The notes under the pieces are model-generated. The model saw only the letters and a program-made list of their open reading frames with translations. It searched no databases and was not told the origin of the DNA. 64,000 bases of DNA from Liolophura sinensis (taxonomy: Eukaryota; Mollusca; Polyplacophora; Chitonida; Chitonidae): assembly GCF_032854445.1 (NCBI RefSeq), contig NC_088300.1:53604984-53668983 (forward strand), read 5' to 3'. A program made the translations under genes and the position numbers. Within the stretch, counting starts at the first letter, position 1. Each line of letters opens with the position of its first letter. Positions 36,901 to 46,800 of the stretch are shown piece after piece.

Positions 36901-38806
36901 CATAATATGGTATTGTCTCAGTTTATAGTCATCATGTACCTGGTGCACAAGTGATTCCTCCATCCAAAAACAGGACTCGTGTCATATATGTATGACTATA
37001 TACATGTACTTAAAGGGCAAACACAAAATTCTTGAACATGGCCTTGAACACCAATCAGTATTACAAACTAAATACTGAATATTATCAATTGTCATGGTAA
37101 TGATATACATGGTGGCTTTAGCCGAAATGATCATACTAGTATATATCTAAAATTGCTTGCGGAAATTATAATTTTTTCAGGTCATTGGTATGCCAAAATG
37201 AAATACTTCATAATATTCATAAAATATTTACAGTTCTCTCTCTTCTCTGAAGAATACACGATGTTGACCAACATGATAATCTAACGAGCTAACAAGTGAT
37301 AAAACTTTCAGGCATATGCCATGAATAGGTGGATATACTCCTTTATTTTACAATCACCGACAAGCATTCTGTGTCGTAACACATGAATACAGTCAGAAAA
37401 TATTCTTGGTTTAGTACCCATAATTTTGGAACCAGAACAGAGGTACAATTTGTTGTCTCACTGAAATATGTCTTATTGTGCAAGCATAAATGGATTACCT
37501 AATTTACCAGTGGTGTAACTTAATTTTTTTGGTGCCTGCTATCAGGGCAGCCTGTCCTCACTGGAAAGAGCCTGCCATCAGGGCAGGTAATAGCTTAAAA
37601 CTGCCTGCCCACAGCCAGTGTTCGACGGCTAAGTGTTACCAACTAAAATACCTTCGATGGAATAGATGAAACAATGAAGCACAAGCGTAACATACATTAT
37701 ATAAATTGATCGTTCTCTTGTTTTGGTCATACAACCTATTGTGATCAGACGATCGAGTAGCTTTATCTTTGTTTGGATTTTTCACAGCATGGTTTGTTAG
37801 AAAACAGTCCATCGTCACAAAATTGCGGCTTCTCGTTAGCAACAGACTTGACGTTACAAATACAAACTCTCCTTGGTATCGAGAAATAGCGGCTGCTTGA
37901 TCGGGCAGGCTACGCGAGTCTATAACATGCCTGCAGCAATTTTTGCCTGCTTACCCTATGCTCATAATTGTAGGAGTCAAAAAGAGAGAAAATCTGGTGA
38001 TATGATTTACTGGACCTTTTAAGTTTTATATACAAGCTGTACATTACATCATTTCTTTTAACCAGATAACTAGCAAAATTGTAATTTCAAAGACATGTCA
38101 TTTAAGTCATGCTGTTACATGCCTGTGCTCGTGCTTTCTTTTCAAAAAGGCATGAAGTGTTGAACTCCACGGCACTTTGGCTACACAGAATTACCAAACA
38201 AAGCAATGAAATTGCTCCTATCTGAAACAGCTTTAGGATGCCACCCACTCACTGCAGTTCTCCTTTCTTATTAAATGTAGGTCTACATGTTTTACAATGA
38301 TAAGTGTATTTACTTGTTTTATTAATTTAATTGGTGTTTACACTGTACTCAAGAAAATTATATTTCATGACAGCGGCCAGCATTATGGTGGGAGGAAACC
38401 ACGCAGAGCCTGGGGGATATGCATGACCATCAGCAGGCTGTTGCCAGACCTTTCCATGTACATACAGGGGGGAAGCCGGCATGAGCTGGACTTGAACTCA
38501 CAGCCACCAAATTGGTGACAGACTTTTAGGTTATTGTGCCGTATTGGTACACTAATCTCCTCTGAGAATGACAAATAAACCACAGTGCTAACAGTGATGT
38601 AACATTATGTACTACATGCAGTAACAACCTAGCCTGTTCAGTGATCTCCAATGATGTGATGCAAGTCAAGTGATACATGTACGGACTAATAAATCCAAAT
38701 CTTTCTTCAGAAAGAATTGCTACATTTATGTAGGCCACATAAAGTTGTAGACTGCTTGATATTCATGCCATGGAGTTCTTGAGGGCAAAGCAATACATTC
38801 AAGGGT
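36901..38806. other. Intergenic region between convergent PACS and FAM50
   Basis: No gene was recognised. A repeat-like block at 37530-37990 (GCCTGC(C/T)ATCAGGGCAG twice) and a SINE at 38308-38575 occupy much of it. The FAM50 3' UTR should lie in its right part; TTTATT (AATAAA on the minus strand) occurs at 38318 and 37342. Confidence 0.5.
38308..38575 (-). mobile_element. Near full-length tRNA-derived SINE
   Basis: Read on the minus strand it has a tRNA-like head with GTGAGTTCAAGTCCAGCTCA (B-box like). Then follow GGCTTCC, GGAAAGGTCTGGCAACAGCC, GATGGTCATG, GGCTCTGCGTGGTTTCCTCC, CACCATAATGCTGGCCGC and TTCTTGAGTACAGTGTAAAC, and an AATTAAATTAATAAAA tail. It probably overlaps the FAM50 3' UTR in the same orientation. 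Confidence 0.75.
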
Positions 38807-41800
38807 CTATTTCACAGTGATCTTAGCTGCATTTTTATCAGACACAGTATACTGATCCCACTTTTTCTCAGGATCATACGGTTCCCATCGACTTGCAGGG
38901 AAAATGTGCTTATTCCTCTCGTACCAGCTACGCAAACAGACTTTGCCCGCATGCGAGTCCTCCTTCTCCACTGTGGCATCGCTTATTATCCGAACATCTT
39001 CTTGCACTGAGAACGTAAACAAAGGACCGCTCTTTCCTCGAGCTTTAGTCACAATAAAATCATAAAAAGTGTAGTGATGTGGAATGATTAAGTCCTCTTT
39101 GACGTACATCAACTGATCAACGCTCACAGATTTCAAGTCATTGAACTCTCGTCGCAGCGTCTCCAGGCACTTCTGTAGGAACTGTTGCACGCTGTTTCCC
39201 TTCTTCATACGAACCTGTCGTCTGTGGCCAGAGCCATCCCAGTAACTGTAAGTGATGCTGATTTCTTCATTCTTCACCTTCTCCTGTTGACACACCCATT
39301 CCTGTCGTAACTGTTCTCTGTCAACAAAAATCTCTCAAGAATTGAACAAAACTTGATGTACATTGTAAATGTTAAACAAAATACCACAAACCTTCAAAAA
39401 CTCAATAAAACCTGCTGTTTAGTGCATTAGTGCATTTAATTTGGTAACATTCTGACATAAAGAGGTATGATATCAAGCCAAACTTCAAAACATGTGACTG
39501 ATAAACTTTCAACAAACCTCATTCTGTTCTCTTCTTCTTCCCTGTCTCTGTCTGGCAAGAAACTGGTGTCCACCTCAGGATTTTTACCTGTAAAGTCAAG
39601 CATTTTATGTCAATACTCAAAAACACAAAGATCAAAGCAAAGATCAACTCCTATAATTGCATGTTAACATGTTAATGCAAACATAATTTCAGCTTTATTT
39701 ACAATCAGAATTGATTACAAAAATGCTATAAAGTTTCAGATCTGACAATAATCAGAGAATCTTTATTACATGTAATTGAATTTCTAAAAATTATTCTCTG
39801 TAAAGCCTTGCCAATCAGTATCTTAAGATACATAAATTACAATTTGGATGGGCATTTATATGTGGACTTTTGCAGTTCTTTTAGAATAATTTTACTACCT
39901 ACTAAACAAGGTCATAAGGTAATATATGATACCATAAAACGAGGTCAAACAATGTTGTTTGATTCCCCAAAAATGTACCTATTAAACCCAGAGCGTTAAT
40001 TCCATATTTAAACCCCTAATAACTGTCTGCTTTCTTATGAAAAGGCCAGTGTCATCTTGGCCTACTACTCTCACCCAGCCTTCGTTTTTTCCCTGTGGCT
40101 ATCTGCCTCTCTAGCTCTCTCTGTTCCTCTTCTTCATCAGTTTCATCATCGCCTTCATCAGGATCAAATGACAGGTGAGCAATCTACAAAACATTGTAAA
40201 AAAACAGGTGTGTAAAACCATAACAAAAAGCAGCCAAATGATAGGTGGGTAATCAGCAAAATAAGATTAAGCAATGTTTTCACAATGTCAACCATGCACC
40301 ATGGAAGTGGGTACTTCTTGAAACTTAATGCATTCATGTATCTCATTATTTGGACAAATGACTGGACTGGTTTTCATTGTGACTTAAAGGAGAAGAAAAC
40401 TTTAAGAAATGACAATATAGGCTGAAAAGAGCACATTTTTTTTCTATCTGGTGTTGCCTGCTGCATCATTTTGCCATTTTTCCTCATCATGCACGTAAAT
40501 CCTGAAAACCGCAAAGCTGGCACTGAGTCCACCGCATCCTCCATCTTTCACACCCTGTAATTTATACTAGGGATGTGTTGCCTCTCACCCAATGAGAGTT
40601 GATAAAACTGCTGGCTCGTTCGTGTAAACTCGGAACCTACATCTAACATTCCAGTTTCCCGATCATCAAGCGGAAAACAAACTGTATTGTTCGCTACCTT
40701 CTGAGAAGAAGAGTTCTACAGGAAATTTACGAACTGCACTTCAGCGGTTTCCAACGGCAATTCTCCTCCTAACACAGAAGACTTCAGGACTAGTTCTTAG
40801 GCAAAATGCAGTCGCCCACAGCGGATTTTGGCGTTGACAGTATTTATAGTTTATCAACTTGAGGTACATATTAGAATCTTTTTATGGCATGCACCTGGGA
40901 GGAAATGCATACTCTTTTCAATGGTATTTGATTGATACCTAAATTTTCTTCATGAGAACTGATATAAGATTACATCAATGAATCTGAGAAAGTCATTTGT
41001 GCACTCTCACTCATATTATGTTTATGTGAAACATAAAAGCCTTTGGTTTATGAAAGGGATAGCGGAAAATACACAAGTCTTGGATACAAAGCATCTTTTC
41101 CTCTAAAATTCAACATTAGGTTTTCCATTTTACCTTCATCTTTTCTTTGCGCTTTCTCTCTTTATTCTGTTCCTCAACCAATCGAGCTTGAGCGTCTTTC
41201 TTCGCTAACTGTGCTTCTCGTTTTCTAATCACATCTTCCTGTTTAGCTTTCATCTGATCCAGGGTCACCAGACCTTAATAGTTCAAGGAAATAACGAGAA
41301 CAAAGGACAGCTAAACAAGTGATAAGAAACAAGCTGACTTAGACAGACATAAAACAGGTATACATATTATTATTATTATCTTGTCAAGTCTCCTCCGGCT
41401 TGATCTAACACTCATCACATATTCTTTTTTATCTCACCAAAAATGCATAAAGACTAACATTCTGACACGAAAAAAAGAGGCCAGGAAAATGAGGTCTGGT
41501 AAAGAAATGTTCTTACCTCACATCAGAAAAAATACTTATGTTTTTCATTAGAGAGTAAGGGTTAGATGAGGGAGGTGTATATTCCCATATTCTGCTGCCA
41601 ATATCACATGTTAGTGTTGAATAGGTTATCTCCCTTTGTTCAGGTGCAAAAACAATGGTCAAGTCGCTAAGGGGATTCACTGATACTGTGCTAAATATCA
41701 GCCTTGTGTGTTGACTTAATGGGTCTTTTGCAGGATAAATGACGCCTTGTCCAATATGAGGGTTACTGTCACCATATATTTCCATATCCGATCACTCGGT

Positions 41801-42922
41801 AACCATGTAACGAATCTTATCCAACATCAGACAAAATACTCTTCATTGTTGTGCTTTTCATTGCACAACAATGAGGGGGTAGAGATATATTCTCGAATCC
41901 TGCGGACGACGTCAAATGTGTCTGTGAGTAAGGTTATCTCTCTTTGACTACACATCGCTGCAGTGATTCACCTATTCATCGGTCTTCTTCACTGAATGGA
42001 TGGGTCTTTGCAGGATACATTTGTTACATGGTTATGTGGTGATAGGATACGGAAATATATGTCAGTAGCCTTCATATTGGGCTTGGCGTGGATTACTGAT
42101 ATTTCCGCATCCTATCACAGAGTAATCATGTAACTAATAATATGTGTTCCCCTATGCTCTGCCCGGTTTCCTCCCACCATAATGCTGGTCGTCGCTGAAT
42201 AAGTGAAACATTCTTGAGTAAAGCGAAAACACCTGTCAAATAAATAAATATATAAATAAATAATATGTCGTTAAACACTTACAGGCCATGTAATGCCGGG
42301 TGTTTTCAAAGTAATAAACAAACTTTTACACTTACAACCATGCAGAGATGCAACAAGGATTTACTGTGCTACGCTCAAAAATTTTTCACTAATTTCACTT
42401 AATACATGACAGAAATCATGGGTGGATAAAGCTGAAGTTTTGGGAGTAAACCACCGCCCTGTCACGCACTTATGAAATCTACTCACTTAATGCTGCAGGC
42501 AAAGCAGCAAATTCTGAATATGAACACCAGAATTCATTTGGTCATGGGAATGACAGTTACAATGTGCTTAACTGTTGAAGCCACCAAGCATACTGCAAAA
42601 CTTCAGGTATTAAAATAAAATTCAGCAATGCCCTTCAATCTGCAGTTCATTTCATTTTCCATTTAAAGATACATAGCTCCTTATCATACAGCTTTAAGTA
42701 TTTCATTTGATTCTTCAAACATATACTAACCCACTGTGTCAGATTTTAGTTGAGCTTCGATAGCATCATAATGTGTCGCAAATTTGTTCTGTATACTCCC
42801 AATTCTCAACTCTTCTTCAATCTTTTTCTTGCGAGCTTCTAACTCCTCCTGCTCTTTTTGACGTTTCTTGATGAGATTTAAAGCTCTTCCAGCCTCAGAA
42901 GCTGCTCCTTGTAATGTGCCAT
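38807..42922 (-). CDS. FAM50: FAM50 / XAP5 nuclear protein, one-base frameshift near the start
   Basis: FAM50A/XAP5 proteins are nuclear, associate with the spliceosome and are conserved from plants to man. Exons on the minus strand, 5' to 3': 42922-42731, 41273-41134, 40183-40075, 39587-39518, 39317-38807 (stop TAG at 38809-38807). All introns are GT..AG with matching phases. The protein has a basic N-terminal helix region, [21 protein letters not shown], an acidic stretch ([12 protein letters not shown]), basic GKKRRLGK (likely nuclear signal) and the XAP5 domain with [37 protein letters not shown] and [20 protein letters not shown]. With one base added the length is 340 residues; human FAM50A has 339. 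ATG GCA CAT TAC is followed by AAGGAGCAG, where GGGAGCAG would restore the family start [14 protein letters not shown]. Confidence 0.93.
40385..40951. mobile_element. TTAA-bounded element, copy 2
   Basis: It is similar over its whole length to 10744-11316, in the same orientation: start TTAAAGGAGAAGAAAACTTT, middle CCTGTAATTTATACTAGGGA, GAGAGTTGATAAAACTGC and the end TACTCTTTTCAATGGTATTT. The right terminal repeat is degraded (TTTTCTTCATGAG). It lies in the FAM50 intron between exons 40075-40183 and 41134-41273. The minus-strand frame is kept for long stretches but has stops. Confidence 0.8.
41540..42136. mobile_element. Two diverged tandem copies of an inverted-repeat element
   Basis: Blocks near 41571-41640 and 41879-41948 are direct repeats (GATATATTC, CTGC(G/T)G, GGTTATCTC(C/T)CTTTG). 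ATGGGTCTTTTGCAGGATA near 41728 recurs as ATGGGTCTTTGCAGGATAC near 42000. The arm GTTACATGGTTATGTGGTGA (42023 onward) is inverted at 42099-42134 and again at 41770-41810. It sits in the longest FAM50 intron. Confidence 0.55.
42146..42264 (+). mobile_element. SINE 3' half
   Basis: GCTCTGCCCGGTTTCCTCCC, ACCATAATGCTGGTCGTCGC, AGTGAAACATTCTTGAGTAA and a tail CAAATAAATAAATATATAAA. It abuts the preceding inverted-repeat element. Confidence 0.7.
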
Positions 42923-42949
42923 TATCAGAGTACTATAATGTCAATGCAC
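42923..42949 (-). other. FAM50: FAM50 5' UTR part of first coding exon
   Basis: On the minus strand a good acceptor (ATTTTCTTTGTGCAG) ends at 42950. The next 27 bases hold in-frame stops before the ATG at 42922. This fits a noncoding first exon spliced in from upstream. A candidate donor (CATAG then GTGAAA) lies at 43757. Confidence 0.55.
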
Positions 42950-43150
42950 CTGCACAAAGAAAATCACATAATCAATATCTAGACTTATATATCAACAGAG
43001 CTGCAAATAAAAAATTACAGAACTGAAAAAGTATCACTGTTTCCAAAAAATTCCAATTTTGTGGCACATTTTACATGTCTTAATTACTTCTGCATTTTGA
43101 TGCATATTTCCTGTCAATGGTTGGAAATTTTTAGAAATGATGTGAATGTA

Positions 43151-43232
43151 TCCTCCCAAAATAATGTTGCCGTATAAGTGAAATGCTCTTGACTATGGTT
43201 TAAAACACCAATCAAAAAATTAATCAAATAAA
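43151..43232 (+). mobile_element. SINE tail fragment
   Basis: TCCTCCCAAAATAATGTTGC, GTATAAGTGAAATGCTCTTG and AAAACACCAATCAAAAAATT. It lies just upstream of the first FAM50 coding exon. Confidence 0.6.
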
Positions 43233-43756
43233 TTTTGTTGTGGGTGTACTAGGCAGTTAAAATAAGTGACATAGCTGTCAATTTTAACAGTTAAATAAGC
43301 GCCGCATACATTTTTGGGAAAAAAATGGACCTGAGCAGCTACATGTTGGCCTACGTGTGTGTCCTGCTTCATGGTGGCGCAGATGGCGGCCACGGCCGAG
43401 GAGCGTGTGCCGTGGAAGCCTTCATGGCTATAATAAATCTGTTCTGAAGCGAATAAGGCCATACGGTGAGCTAAGTTACCATAATTCAAAAACAATATAA
43501 TGCAAGAGAAAGAACTAATGAACACAGGAGTATCTCGTTCAGAGAATTATTCTTTTCCAGTGCTGCTTATCTGTGTTGTTGTTGTACAGCTGCTCTAGGT
43601 AACGAACGATAAAAATACATGGCTGAATTAAATAAGATATCAAACAAGCAAAAGTAAAGAGAGACCTGTGTATGGTCTAAAAGGCCAATTCTTATCTGTG
43701 GTACACTGGTATAGATAAACCAGCATTAAAAAGAAACTGAAAAACAAATCTTTCAC

Positions 43757-43891
43757 CTATGCCAAGGATACCGTCCCTTTAATTTTCGTCTGCTTGACGA
43801 CCCGGAAGTGCATTGAAGAACACAAAAGTCAAGGCCACCCTTGTCGGTAGCGTGCGGTGCGCGTGCGTGCGCGTCATTAGAAACAACAGCG
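43757..43891. promoter_or_regulatory. Likely bidirectional promoter of FAM50 and NOXRED1
   Basis: The two start codons (42922 minus, 43892 plus) face away from each other, 970 bases apart. The sequence just before the NOXRED1 ATG is CpG-rich (GTGCGGTGCGCGTGCGTGCG), unusual in this AT-rich window. No TATA box is evident. A candidate donor for a noncoding FAM50 exon lies at 43757. Confidence 0.5.
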
Positions 43892-46800
43892 ATGGATCTC
43901 GTACCGCAAGAGACACCATCGCTAGAAGATAGCAATGACATTACACACAGGCTACCATCTTTACGGTTTGAAAGTGCTCTGACATCCGAAGAGAAAGAAC
44001 ATCTGAAACTACTACGAGCGCGGGCACACGCCATCACCGTATCACAATGTGCTCAAGCTGCATACTTCGTCAACATGTGCAATCAAGTCAGGTATCACAA
44101 CAACAACAACCTCTTGTTACTAACAAAAAAGTAGCTTATCTAACATACCTGGTCTAGCCCCACATGCATCTCAGGTCAGCTGCCAAAGGCTCTACCTGAA
44201 CCCGACCACATGATTTTTTTCTTTGTTGTCGCTGGTCATGTAATACTTTTCAGCCAGGTAAACACTCTCAAACCCCATTCCAAATTATAGTTTATTTAGA
44301 ATAGAGTATCATTTAGAATAGAATTATCTTGTGTAAGGTGCCCTAATAACAACAATCTGATCTGATCTGATCTTTTTTTACGAATTAATCTGAAAATCAC
44401 TCAGAGGGTATGACATGCAGTCCTGATCACGGTACAGGTAAGCCACAATCTTAGAAAGTTGCTTCAAAAAAGGCTGTTTTTTTGTAGTTAGATCTGACAT
44501 TGAGGTACTCGCATTCTGTGAGAAGCAGCTTTTTTTTTCAATGGGGCCAAATATGCGGCACATTTCTATGAGGCTAGGTACAAGGATCTCACTTTCGCGT
44601 CATCGACTTCTCAACTTTGACAGGAGGCCAGTGCACACAAAAAGAGTAGATTTGAGAAAGTTTAACCCAAATTTATGGTTACAGAATGTCAATCTAAAGT
44701 GAAATGAACTAGTTACGTGGGTAAGTGCACTATTCTACATATGCAAACTATTGATTTTGGGTTTGACCAGGTTTTTTGTCACAGATGTACATCCTACCAA
44801 AAGTGTTTATGGCGCTGTGAGTGTTGTAGTCATGTGGTAGACTTCACTTCACTAAGGTGCTTGTTTTTACAAAGAAAGATCTGAAAAACCGGCCAGGTAC
44901 AACAAATACAAATATAGTACATTTACTTTCTGGCTGTAACGTATATTTATACACTGTGTGCAGCTTTTGCACTTATAATGGACTGAGACAGCATTGTAGA
45001 CTACCTGAGAGACGTGAAAAGTGTTTTGTATCATTACTAAGTATCATATGAAAATCTGACGTTATTATATTTATTGTTCTAGACAAGCTATTGCTGTCAG
45101 AAGAAGTGCTTTTCAAGCAAAAGCATCCACAGCGAATTCAAGAGGGTATTCCCCGTTATGATGTGAAAATTGGTATCCTGGGCTGTGGCAGACTGGGCAG
45201 TCACTTGGCAGTGTCTCTGCTCTCTTATGGGATGGTAGAGGGCAGGAGATTAGAAATCTCAACACGCAGACCTGAATTACTGGGTAAAATATACAAATCC
45301 TTTTCAAACATTATGAACAAGAGAAAAAAGGAATAACAACAAAAAAATGTAACTATATCTACTCATATATAAGTAGACAGGAAGATGTAGAAAATTATCA
45401 GTTCTAAACTCACAGAACAAACATTTTGCAGTGGCTTCATCTTTTACCATAAAATTTATTCAGGCGGAATTGACGCCTTAACATTGTCATGTAAGGAATT
45501 TTTGTAATTTCAAGTTTACATGTTGTTTATTTATGTAAATTTCATTTTTTAGAGTATCTTCAGAACAAAGGTGTGACGTGTTACTTCGACAATATTCGAC
45601 TGGCTGCAAGAAGTGATGTGCTATTTTTGTGTGTGCTGCCTTCACAGCTCCATCTAGTGGTAGAGGAACTAAAAGCAGCGCCTCTCAAACCTACATGTCT
45701 GCTCTACACCTTCGTCCTCTCCGTCTCATCACCCAAGCTCAAATATTTACTGAACTTCACAAACATCATTAAACCTGAGATACATGGGACAATGATTGCG
45801 CTGAGAGGGAATGGGACTACACTTTACATATCAACACAGCACTGGAGAAACCCAGTGTGGTGGAGAAAACTAGCCCTCTCAGTCTGAACAAAGAGGGTGA
45901 GTATGTTGATCAAAATTCATTAAGGCAGTTCAATTAAATATGGTTAGAAAGGTTTGAAAACAAGATTGAGGCATATGAGGGTGATACTTTCTGGAAATTT
46001 GTATCAGGTTCTCATATTTAGGATTCACATATAAATGTCAAAACTCTGCAGGTTGTGTGGTTAGGACCAGTGAGAAATTCTCAGAGATGATGCTGTTTGC
46101 TATGGTCAACATGCTGACAATGTTAGGGGTACAGAAGACCGAGATATTGTATGTTATCAACTCAGAAGTGCTCGGGGAGACAGAGGAGAAGCCCCTGAAT
46201 TGTCCACTGGTGGAGGAAAATTTTGTGAAAATCCCCAAGGAAAGAATACAGTAAGTTATTCTTAAACATTGCCACCATAGTTACTGAACGTACTGAAAAC
46301 ATATCACAAAACCAGTTTATTTCGAACCATGTGATCATTTTTTATTATAGGTTCAGAAGTAAGTTAACCCAGATTACATACTGTATTATTTTGTGTATTG
46401 CCTGGTTTCTCACAGTTGTGATAAACAGTGAATAAGGGGGTTATACATGAGTGTATAAGGGGGTTATACACCGTTTATCACTCCCGATTTTAAATAAGCA
46501 GACCATACTGATGATACTTGAATTCTGTGCTTTCTGTCATGTACTGCCAAAGGGAATACAACAAGCAGAGAGAGAGAGAGCTTAAAGGATACATAAAAAG
46601 AAACTGTAAAACAAAGGTTATATTTCTAGGCTAAAAAAAGAAAGTTATGTCTGAGAAATGTTTTAATTTGGGGGGTATTTTGATACCTATTGATTACCTC
46701 TCTGTATTATGCACATTTTCAGTCAAGGGTCAGAATTTTTCAGAAATTACGTCATGGTTGATCTTGTTGGGAGCATGGTGAATTCCACATAGTGTCCTGA

